A DNA stretch of 6,458 nt, from contig CAMLHI010000120.1 in NCBI GenBank assembly GCA_946479705.1, positions 1-6,458 on the forward strand, read 5' to 3'. A program made the position numbers and the translations under genes. The DNA is from an uncultured Oxalobacteraceae bacterium. GTDB taxonomy: Bacteria > Pseudomonadota > Gammaproteobacteria > Burkholderiales > Burkholderiaceae. Each line of letters begins with the position of its first letter. Position 1 is the first letter of the stretch. Shown piece after piece: positions 1-5,180 of this stretch. The notes under the pieces are model-generated. The model ran no database searches. It had not been told where the DNA came from and saw only the letters and a list, made by a program, of their open reading frames with translations.

Positions 1-522
1 CTGCTGGTGAGCGCCATCCACCTGGCCTTCCTCGGCGGCGTGGTGGCCTTCGCCCATCACCCGGTGATCTTCATGGGCCTGTTCATGTTCTTCCTCGGCT
101 TTACCACCGCCTACGAGCAGTACCAGAACCCGCTGATCCTGAAGGAAGGCTTGCTGGTCGGCTTTTTCCTCGCCGGCTTGGTGGTCTTGGGCGGCATGCA
201 GCAATGGTGGCTGCAGCCCATCGTTTCCAGCCTCAGCCCGCACGGCCTGTTCTTCGGCGCCACCGGCCTGACCGCGATCACCGACAACGCCGCCCTCACC
301 TACCTGGGCTCGCTGATCCAGGGCCTGTCCGACCGGTCCAAGTACATGCTGATGGCCGGCGCGGTGGCCGGCGGCGGCCTGACCATCATCGCCAACGCGC
401 CCAATCCGGCCGGCGCGGCGCTGCTGCGCGAAGGCTTCGAGGATGAGTCGATCGGCGTGGCCGGCCTGCTGGCCGGCGCGCTCCTGCCGACCGCCATGGC
501 GATGCTGATGTTCCTGATATAA
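1..522 (+). CDS. Putative Na+/H+ antiporter family membrane protein, C-terminal part (5' end outside window)
   Basis: The frame is open from base 1 to the TAA at 520-522. The GTG at 7-9 is probably internal, so this is the last 173 residues of a longer inner-membrane protein. The segment is very hydrophobic, with about five or six membrane stretches joined by short loops. Two features resemble inverted-repeat ion transporters: a broken-helix motif TAITDNAALT (about bases 271-300) and, near the end, ANAPNPAGAALL (about bases 391-426). Paired Asp-Asn and Asn-Pro hairpins of this kind line the ion site in NhaD/ion-transporter-superfamily carriers. I recognise the overall sequence as the bacterial 'putative Na+/H+ antiporter' family (Pfam PF07399 type), whose substrate is, as far as I know, not firmly established. 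It ends 190 bp before fdxA and no hairpin terminator is visible after it. Family placement is fairly sure; transport of Na+ is inference. Confidence 0.75.
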   Translation: MLVSAIHLAFLGGVVAFAHHPVIFMGLFMFFLGFTTAYEQYQNPLILKEGLLVGFFLAGLVVLGGMQQWWLQPIVSSLSPHGLFFGATGLTAITDNAALTYLGSLIQGLSDRSKYMLMAGAVAGGGLTIIANAPNPAGAALLREGFEDESIGVAGLLAGALLPTAMAMLMFLI

Positions 523-585
523 GCCGCACGATTTCTTAATCTATCGGCAATTTCTCGGGCGACCGCCGCCCCCCCTGCCGCATTT

Positions 586-608
586 GCTTATGTAGATTGT
601 GTATAAGC
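586..608. promoter_or_regulatory. Interrupted dyad upstream of fdxA (possible activator or LysR-type site)
   Basis: GCTTAT at 586-591 is the exact inverse complement of ATAAGC at 603-608, separated by 11 bases. This gives the T-N11-A geometry typical of LysR-type regulator boxes. The centre lies about 52 bases before the predicted fdxA transcription start, a usual place for an activator. A third half-site-like ATAAGC follows at 622-627, between the predicted -35 and -10 boxes. A 6-bp dyad can arise by chance and no regulator gene is nearby, so this is a candidate only. Confidence 0.25.
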
Positions 609-613
609 CTGAA

Positions 614-642
614 TTGTGGGAATAAGCGAATTGCCTTAAAAT
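614..642 (+). promoter_or_regulatory. Predicted sigma-70 promoter of fdxA
   Basis: TTGTGG (614-619) and TAAAAT (637-642) are separated by 17 bases, giving a good sigma-70-like pair with a predicted start near base 649 and a leader of about 64 nt before the fdxA ATG. The local sequence is clearly more AT-rich than the surrounding genes. An alternative pair, TTGCCT (631-636) with TATGCT (655-660) and an 18-base spacer, is possible. Confidence 0.5.
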
Positions 643-712
643 ACAGTGCTTTGCTATGCTCAGCGGCGCCCTGCCCACTGTCCGCGCCGCTTCTTTCACT
701 GATAGGACTGTT

Positions 713-1036
713 ATGACCCACGTTGTCACCGAATCGTGCATCAGCTGTCGTTACACCGATTGCGTCGATGTATGCCCGGTAGATTGTTTCCGGGAAGGCC
801 CGAATTTCCTCGCCATCGATCCGGACGAGTGCATCGACTGCGCCGTGTGCGTGGCCGAATGCCCGGTCAATGCGATCTACGCCGAGGAAGATGTACCGGC
901 CGACCAGCAGCAGTTCATCAAGCTGAATGTCGAACTGGCGCGCGGCTGGCCATCGATCACCAAGACCAAGGCTGCCCTGCCTGAGGCCGACGAATGGAAA
1001 GATGTCAAGGATAAGCTGGACCGCCTGGTCCGCTAG
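713..1036 (+). CDS. fdxA: 7Fe ferredoxin FdxA ([3Fe-4S][4Fe-4S], Azotobacter FdI type)
   Basis: This small soluble electron carrier has 107 residues, the usual length for the family. Nine cysteines lie at residues 9, 12, 17, 21, 25, 40, 43, 46 and 50. By comparison with Azotobacter ferredoxin I, Cys9, Cys17 and Cys50 should bind a [3Fe-4S] cluster and Cys21, Cys40, Cys43 and Cys46 a [4Fe-4S] cluster, leaving Cys12 and Cys25 free. The motifs [13 protein letters not shown] and [14 protein letters not shown] are diagnostic, and the roughly 50-residue C-terminal tail after the clusters is typical of this class. I chose ATG 713 because AGGA at 704-707 lies 5 bases upstream and the protein begins MTHVVTESC as in known FdxA. 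An in-frame ATG at 656 would add 19 unconserved residues. The flavoprotein reductase gene follows after 116 bp, suggesting an electron-transfer partner. The physiological acceptor is not shown by the sequence. Confidence 0.95.
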   Translation: MTHVVTESCISCRYTDCVDVCPVDCFREGPNFLAIDPDECIDCAVCVAECPVNAIYAEEDVPADQQQFIKLNVELARGWPSITKTKAALPEADEWKDVKDKLDRLVR

Positions 1037-1054
1037 TCCTGCGCATGAGCGCCG

Positions 1055-1071
1055 CCCGGCTGCCGGCCGGG
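1055..1071 (+). other. GC-rich hairpin between fdxA and the reductase gene
   Basis: CCCGGC (1055-1060) can pair with GCCGGG (1066-1071) around a 5-base loop. It begins 19 bases after the fdxA stop and has no following T-run, so it is not a canonical intrinsic terminator. It could stabilise the fdxA mRNA end or mark a processing site if the two genes share a transcript. In DNA this GC-rich it may also be incidental. Confidence 0.3.
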
Positions 1072-1152
1072 TCGCGCGCGCCTGCCCGACCCTTCCCGCC
1101 AGCGCCGCCGCGGTACCGCACCACCATTCAAATATCAACAGGAAGTAAGCGC

Positions 1153-2250
1153 ATGACCATCATCGCCAACCATGAAGCAGGCAGCGTCGCTGCCAACAGT
1201 ACTTTCGCGGGCGCCATCGAGACCGATGCCGTCATCATCGGCGCCGGTCCGGTCGGCCTGTTCCAGGTGTTCGAACTGGGCCTGCTGGAGATCAAGGCTC
1301 ACGTCATCGACTCGCTGCCGGCGGTGGGCGGCCAATGCGTGGAACTGTATCCGGACAAGCCGATCTACGACATCCCGGCCGTGCCCGTGTGCACCGGCCA
1401 GGAACTGACCGACAACCTGCTCAAGCAGATCGAGCCCTTCGAGCCGACCTTCCACCTGGGCCAGGAAGTGACGACCGTGCAGCGCCGCGAAGACAGCCGC
1501 TTCAACGTCGAAACCTCGACCGGCACCCAGTTCATCACCAAGACCATCTTCATCGCCGCCGGCGTCGGTTCCTTCCAGGCGCGCACCATCAAGGTCGACG
1601 GCATCGACAAGTTCGACAATTCGCAGCTGTTCTACCGCGTCAAGCAGCCTGAACTGTTCGAAGGCAAGAACCTGGTCATCTGCGGCGGCGGCGACTCGGC
1701 CCTGGACTGGGCCCTGAACTTCGTCGGCAAGGCCGAATCGGTGGTGCTGCTGCATCGCCGCGAAGACTTCCGCGCCGCCCCTGCCTCGGTGGCCAAGATG
1801 AAGGCCCTGTGCGACGCCTACGAAATGCAGCTGATCATCGGCCAGGTCACCGGCTTCGATGAAAAGGACGGCAAGCTGTCCGAAGTGAAAGTCACCGGTG
1901 CCGACGGCGTGACCCGCCGCGTACCGCTGGACATGCTGCTGGTGTTCTTCGGCCTGTCGCCCAAGCTCGGCCCGATCGCCGAATGGGGCCTGGACATCGA
2001 GCGCCGCCAGCTCAAGGTGATGGACACGGAAAAGTTCGAAACCAATGTGCCGGGCATCTTCGCCGTGGGCGACATCAACACCTACCCAGGCAAGAAAAAG
2101 CTGATCCTGTCGGGCTTCCACGAAGCTGCGCTGGCCGCCTTCGGTGCCGCACCGTATATCTTCCCTGACAAGAAGATCCACATGCAATACACCACCACCT
2201 CGCCGAAGCTGCACAAGATCCTCGGCGTCGAGACGCCAGTGTTTGACTGA
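1153..2250 (+). CDS. Thioredoxin-reductase-like ferredoxin-NADP+ reductase (FAD flavoprotein)
   Basis: This 365-residue soluble flavoenzyme is predicted to transfer electrons between NADPH and ferredoxin (EC 1.18.1.2). The N-terminal FAD Rossmann motif GAGPVG is at residues 30-35, followed by VGGQC (58-62) and the FAD-contacting [12 protein letters not shown] stretch (64-75). The NADPH domain carries GGGDSA (178-183) and HRREDFRA (201-208), whose arginines suit the NADPH 2'-phosphate. The second FAD motif GIFAVGDI is at 301-308. The CxxC redox pair of true thioredoxin reductases is absent: the corresponding segment reads AAGVGS (135-140). That points to the TrxR-like FNR class of Bacillus YumC, Chlorobium and Rhodopseudomonas. 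ATG 1153 is chosen because AGGAAG (1140-1145) lies 7 bases upstream and the extra 36 residues from ATG 1045 look like translated spacer. The preceding fdxA gene supplies a likely partner. NADPH and ferredoxin as substrates are inferred from the family and the neighbour. Confidence 0.9.
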   Translation: MTIIANHEAGSVAANSTFAGAIETDAVIIGAGPVGLFQVFELGLLEIKAHVIDSLPAVGGQCVELYPDKPIYDIPAVPVCTGQELTDNLLKQIEPFEPTFHLGQEVTTVQRREDSRFNVETSTGTQFITKTIFIAAGVGSFQARTIKVDGIDKFDNSQLFYRVKQPELFEGKNLVICGGGDSALDWALNFVGKAESVVLLHRREDFRAAPASVAKMKALCDAYEMQLIIGQVTGFDEKDGKLSEVKVTGADGVTRRVPLDMLLVFFGLSPKLGPIAEWGLDIERRQLKVMDTEKFETNVPGIFAVGDINTYPGKKKLILSGFHEAALAAFGAAPYIFPDKKIHMQYTTTSPKLHKILGVETPVFD

Positions 2251-2290
2251 TAGTCGACAAACAAACGCGTTCAGTAACTCTCGCGCAACG

Positions 2291-2318
2291 AATGCCCCGC
2301 TGGTCGGGGCATTTTTTT
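2291..2318 (+). terminator. Intrinsic terminator after the ferredoxin-NADP reductase gene
   Basis: A perfect 9-bp stem (AATGCCCCG at 2291-2299 with CGGGGCATT at 2305-2313) closes a 5-base loop and runs into seven consecutive T (2312-2318). It lies 40 bases after the reductase stop codon and should end the fdxA/reductase transcript. Confidence 0.92.
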
Positions 2319-2436
2319 ATTGTGTTAGGTAGCTCATGTTCAGCTTGTGGCGATCCGTGATAAAACGTACGACATGAACCGCTTTTCACCCACGCAGAAT
2401 ACGGCCTCATGAAAAATTTCTGAACAGAACCCAAAA

Positions 2437-2467
2437 TTGCAGTCGAGATTTGGAATTGGCCTATAAT
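2437..2467 (+). promoter_or_regulatory. Predicted promoter of phaZ (consensus TATAAT)
   Basis: A perfect -10 hexamer TATAAT lies at 2462-2467 in an AT-rich stretch, with a predicted start near 2474 and a leader of about 53 nt. The best -35 candidate is TTGCAG (2437-2442), which gives a longer than usual 19-base spacer, so the -35 assignment is weaker than the -10. Between the upstream terminator and this promoter (2319-2436) I see no supportable gene. Confidence 0.55.
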
Positions 2468-2489
2468 TAGCCGACGAACCTGTCATAAA

Positions 2490-2508
2490 ATCGATTGCAG
2501 GCAACGAT
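2490..2508 (+). promoter_or_regulatory. Dyad in the phaZ 5' leader (possible operator or mRNA hairpin)
   Basis: ATCG-A-TTGC (2490-2498) mirrors GCAACGAT (2501-2508), giving 8-base arms with one unpaired A and a 2-base centre. It lies downstream of the predicted transcription start and ends 7 bases before the AAGGA ribosome site (2516-2520). A repressor bound here would block transcription; folded in RNA it could limit ribosome access. The 7-mer ATTGCAG within it also occurs at 2436-2442, overlapping the proposed -35. Function is inferred from position only. Confidence 0.35.
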
Positions 2509-2526
2509 CTTCATCAAGGAATATGT

Positions 2527-3762
2527 ATGCTTTATCAACTCCACGAGATGCAACGCTCATTCCTGACGCCGCTGATGCAGTGGGCCGATGCCTCATCCAA
2601 ACTGTTTTCCAATCCTGTCTCCCCCCTGGCGCACACCCCGTTCGCGCAGCGCATCGCTGCCGGCTATGAGTTGATGTACCGCCTGGGCAAGGATTACGAA
2701 AAGCCTGCCTTCGATATCCACGAGACCACCGTTGACGGCGTCGCGGTCGGCATCATGGAGCGCACGGCAGTCAACAAACCGTTCTGCCGGCTGCTGCATT
2801 TCAAGAAAGACTTGAGCGAAGCGCAGTTCGCCGAACTGAACCAGCCGACCGTGCTGCTGGTCGCCCCGCTGTCGGGCCACCACTCGACCCTGCTGCGCGA
2901 CACCGTGCGCGCCCTGCTCGCCAAGCACGACGTCTACATCACCGACTGGACCGATGCGCGCATGGTGCCCCTGGCCGAAGGCGCCTTCCATCTGGACGAC
3001 TACATTTTCTACGTGCAGGACTTCATCCGCCTGCTCGGACCGGACCTGCACGTCATCTCGGTGTGCCAGCCGACCGTACCTGTCCTGGCGGCCATTTCCT
3101 TGATGGCGTCCGACAACGATCCCAAGCTGCCCAAGACCATGACCATGATGGGCGGCCCGATCGATCCGCGCCGTTCGCCCACGGCGGTTAACGATCTGGC
3201 CATCGAGAAAAGCTTTTCATGGTTCGAGAACACCGTGATCTACTCGGTGCCCGCCAACTACCCGGCCTTCGGGCGCAAGGTCTATCCGGGCTTCCTGCAG
3301 CACGCCGGCTTCATCGCCATGAACCCGGGCCGCCACGCGCAAAGCCACCGCGAGTTCTACAACCACCTGGTAGCGGGCGATGACGAGCCGGCCGAAAGCC
3401 ACCGCAAGTTCTACGACGAGTACAACGCGGTGCTGGACATGCCGGCCGAATACTACCTCGACACCATCAAGACCGTGTTCCAGGATTTCAGCCTGCCCCG
3501 GGGCACCTGGGTGGTCGGCGGCAAGCCGGTGCGTCCGCAGGACATCAAGACGGTGGCCCTGTTCACCGTCGAAGGCGAGCTGGACGACATCTCCGGCGCC
3601 GGCCAGACCCAGGCGGCGCACGACCTGTGCAGCGGCATTCCGGCCGACATGCAGCAAGACTTCGTGGCCCCAGGCGCGGGCCACTACGGCATCTTTTCCG
3701 GCAAGCGCTGGCGCGAGACGATCTGCCCGAAGATCGGCGACTTCATCGAGAAGCACCGCTAA
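2527..3762 (+). CDS. phaZ: Intracellular polyhydroxyalkanoate (PHB) depolymerase PhaZ
   Basis: This cytoplasmic alpha/beta-hydrolase-fold enzyme depolymerises native polyhydroxybutyrate granules, releasing 3-hydroxybutyrate units or oligomers. It has 411 residues, close to the 419 of Ralstonia PhaZa1, and no signal peptide, as expected for the intracellular type. The nucleophile motif is VCQPT with Cys180 replacing the serine of a lipase box. The likely triad partners are Asp353 in VEGELDDI and His386 in GAGHYGIF, matching Cys183-Asp355-His388 known for PhaZa1. The C-terminal half corresponds to the PHB depolymerase C-terminal family (PF06850). ATG 2527 is supported by AAGGA six bases upstream; the ATG at 2523 is out of frame. 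The gene is monocistronic, with its own TATAAT promoter and a terminator directly after it. No PHA synthase, phasin or PhaR gene lies in the window. A near-identical 20-base direct repeat sits inside the gene (3341-3360 and 3395-3414). Confidence 0.95.
   Translation: MLYQLHEMQRSFLTPLMQWADASSKLFSNPVSPLAHTPFAQRIAAGYELMYRLGKDYEKPAFDIHETTVDGVAVGIMERTAVNKPFCRLLHFKKDLSEAQFAELNQPTVLLVAPLSGHHSTLLRDTVRALLAKHDVYITDWTDARMVPLAEGAFHLDDYIFYVQDFIRLLGPDLHVISVCQPTVPVLAAISLMASDNDPKLPKTMTMMGGPIDPRRSPTAVNDLAIEKSFSWFENTVIYSVPANYPAFGRKVYPGFLQHAGFIAMNPGRHAQSHREFYNHLVAGDDEPAESHRKFYDEYNAVLDMPAEYYLDTIKTVFQDFSLPRGTWVVGGKPVRPQDIKTVALFTVEGELDDISGAGQTQAAHDLCSGIPADMQQDFVAPGAGHYGIFSGKRWRETICPKIGDFIEKHR
3341..3414 (+). repeat. 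Internal direct repeat in phaZ (2 x 20 bp, 54-bp period)
   Basis: Bases 3341-3360 and 3395-3414 match at 19 of 20 positions. The period is 54 bp, exactly 18 codons, so both copies are in the same frame. They encode SHREFY (residues 273-278) and SHRKFY (291-296) in two adjacent, probably helical segments. It may be a remnant of a short tandem duplication or may reflect similar helices with similar codon choice. Confidence 0.7.
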
Positions 3763-3784
3763 TCCCGGTGCGCCAGCGAACAAG

Positions 3785-3811
3785 AATGCCGCAGCGATGC
3801 GGCATTTTTTT
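3785..3811 (+). terminator. Intrinsic terminator after phaZ
   Basis: A perfect 9-bp stem (AATGCCGCA at 3785-3793 with TGCGGCATT at 3798-3806) closes a 4-base loop and runs into seven T (3805-3811). It starts 22 bases after the phaZ stop codon and separates phaZ from the rsxB-nth unit. Confidence 0.92.
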
Positions 3812-3818
3812 CGGGGGC

Positions 3819-3824
3819 TATAAT
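3819..3824 (+). promoter_or_regulatory. Predicted -10 box of the rsxB-nth unit
   Basis: A perfect TATAAT lies seven bases after the phaZ terminator T-run. It predicts a start near 3831 and a leader of only about 20 nt before the GTG at 3851. No good -35 is visible: the expected place (about 3796-3801) falls inside the phaZ terminator hairpin, and there is no TG extension before the box. Either an activator helps or the promoter is weak. Confidence 0.5.
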
Positions 3825-3850
3825 GCTGCTTTACGCATTGCCGCCACACC

Positions 3851-4528
3851 GTGAAATCCCTCGCCGACCAGATCGAAGACCTGCTGCCCCAGACCCAGTG
3901 CACCAAGTGCGGGTACGCCGGCTGCCGTCCCTACGCCGAAGCGATCGCCGCCGGTGAGGCCGGCATCAACCAGTGCCCGCCCGGCGGCCTCGAAGGTGTC
4001 GGGCGCCTGGCCAGCCTGCTCGGCAAACCCGTCATTCCCATCAAGCCGGACAACGGCATCGAGCGCCCGCGCGCGGTCGCCTTCATCGACGAGGCGCTGT
4101 GCATCGGCTGCACCCTGTGCATCCAGGCCTGCCCGGTCGACGCCATCCTCGGCGCGGCCAAGCAGATGCACACCATCCTGCCGAGCCTGTGCACCGGCTG
4201 CGACCTGTGCGTGGCGCCCTGCCCGGTCGACTGCATCAGCATGGCGCCGGTGACCGAGGCCACCGGCTGGGCGGCCTGGTCGCAGGAGCAGGCCGACGCA
4301 GCGCGCGAACGGCACGACCGGCGCGGCGCGCGCCTCAAGCGCGAGCGCGAGGAAAACGATGCGCGCCTGGCCGCCAAGGCCGTGGCCAAGATGAAGGAAG
4401 TGCTGGCCGAGGAAACCAACACGCCGGAAGAACTGGCCGAAAAAGAGCGCAAGCGCGCCATCATCGCCGCCGCGATGGAAAGGGCGCGCGCCAAGGCCGC
4501 CGCGGCCGCACCACCCAAACCCGAATAG
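3851..4528 (+). CDS. rsxB: RsxB-like electron transport ferredoxin without membrane anchor
   Basis: This 225-residue protein carries three cysteine clusters. An N-terminal Fe-S domain has CTKCGYAGC plus a later Cys (Cys17, 20, 25, 42). Two ferredoxin-type [4Fe-4S] motifs follow: [12 protein letters not shown] (Cys84, 87, 90, 94) and [12 protein letters not shown] (Cys114, 117, 120, 124). This is the RsxB/RnfB architecture. Classical RsxB (192 residues in E. coli) begins with a membrane helix, whereas this one starts directly with [17 protein letters not shown], so it is probably soluble. It ends in a long charged, Ala/Lys/Glu-rich helical tail (about residues 140-225). The GTG start is the first possible start after an in-frame TAA at 3821 and gives the conserved N-terminus, yet there is no clear Shine-Dalgarno sequence. 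nth begins 4 bases after the stop. No rsxA, C, D, G or E lies nearby, so its redox partners are unknown. Confidence 0.88.
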   Translation: MKSLADQIEDLLPQTQCTKCGYAGCRPYAEAIAAGEAGINQCPPGGLEGVGRLASLLGKPVIPIKPDNGIERPRAVAFIDEALCIGCTLCIQACPVDAILGAAKQMHTILPSLCTGCDLCVAPCPVDCISMAPVTEATGWAAWSQEQADAARERHDRRGARLKREREENDARLAAKAVAKMKEVLAEETNTPEELAEKERKRAIIAAAMERARAKAAAAAPPKPE

Positions 4529-4532
4529 ACGC

Positions 4533-5180
4533 ATGAACCCCGCCAAACGCCTCGAGATCTTCCAACGCTTCCGCACCGCCAATCCCAGCCCCAAGACCGA
4601 GCTGGAATACACCACCCCATTCGAACTGCTGATCGCCGTGCTGCTGTCGGCCCAGGCCACCGACGTCGGCGTCAACAAGGCCACGCGCAAGCTCTACCCG
4701 GTGGCCAATACGCCGCAGGCGATTCTCGACCTGGGCCTCGATGAGCTCAAGGGCTATATCTCGACCATCGGGCTGTATCCGACCAAGGCGAAAAACGTCA
4801 TGGCCACCTGCCAGATCCTGGTAGACCAGCATGGCGGCGAAGTGCCGCGCGACCGCGAGTCATTGGAGGCGCTGCCCGGCGTGGGCCGCAAGACCGCCAA
4901 CGTGGTGCTCAATACGGCCTTCGGCGAGATCGCGATGGCGGTGGATACGCACATCTTCCGCGTGTCGAACCGCACCGGCATCGCGCCGGGCAAGGATGTG
5001 CTCGAGGTAGAGAAGAAGCTGCTGAAGTTCGTGCCGAAGGAATTCCTGCTGGACGCGCACCACTGGCTGATCCTGCACGGACGCTACACCTGCATCGCGC
5101 GCAAGCCCAAGTGCTGGAACTGCATCATCCAGGACCTGTGCGAGTTCCGCGCCAAGACGCCCGCCCCCGAAGGGCTGTGA
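4533..5180 (+). CDS. nth: Endonuclease III (DNA glycosylase/AP lyase)
   Basis: This base-excision repair enzyme removes oxidised pyrimidines and cleaves the DNA at the abasic site. The 215 residues follow E. coli Nth without gaps at the key positions. The helix-hairpin-helix LPGVGRKTANVV contains the catalytic Lys120, Asp138 lies in MAVDTHIFR, and the C-terminal [4Fe-4S] loop has Cys187, Cys194, Cys197 and Cys203 (C-X6-C-X2-C-X5-C). All catalytic and cluster residues are present, so the enzyme should be active. The ATG lies 4 bases after the rsxB stop with no strong ribosome site, which suggests translational coupling. In E. coli nth is the last gene of the rsxABCDGE-nth operon, so this neighbourhood is a reduced version. 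The TGA stop abuts the stop codon of the convergent gene with no spacer and no terminator between. Confidence 0.97.
   Translation: MNPAKRLEIFQRFRTANPSPKTELEYTTPFELLIAVLLSAQATDVGVNKATRKLYPVANTPQAILDLGLDELKGYISTIGLYPTKAKNVMATCQILVDQHGGEVPRDRESLEALPGVGRKTANVVLNTAFGEIAMAVDTHIFRVSNRTGIAPGKDVLEVEKKLLKFVPKEFLLDAHHWLILHGRYTCIARKPKCWNCIIQDLCEFRAKTPAPEGL

Noticed and set aside
656..712. Upstream ATG extending FdxA by 19 residues
   Set aside because: The ATG overlaps the promoter zone, lacks a ribosome site and the extension is not part of known FdxA.
536..1138. Minus-strand open frame over fdxA and its promoter region
   Set aside because: It covers the fdxA coding sequence and promoter, and its translation has no recognisable domain.
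1045..1152. Upstream ATG extending the reductase by 36 residues
   Set aside because: No ribosome site precedes it, the added residues are Pro/Ala/Arg-rich translated spacer including a hairpin, and ATG 1153 has a good AGGAAG.
1135..2214. A 359-codon open frame antisense to the ferredoxin-NADP reductase gene
   Set aside because: It mirrors the codon bias of the GC-rich sense gene, has low-complexity composition, no recognisable motif, and the sense protein has full flavoenzyme motifs.
2336..2422. Tiny open frames in the phaZ upstream gap (for example ATG 2336 and ATG 2374, each 12-13 codons)
   Set aside because: They lie upstream of the predicted phaZ promoter, have no convincing ribosome site, and such short frames are expected by chance.
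3217..4690. Long minus-strand open frames over phaZ, rsxB and nth (3217-3906, 3818-4690, 3931-4620)
   Set aside because: They overlap genes with clear catalytic and cluster motifs, encode Arg/Ala/Gly-rich shadow proteins, and cross the phaZ terminator.
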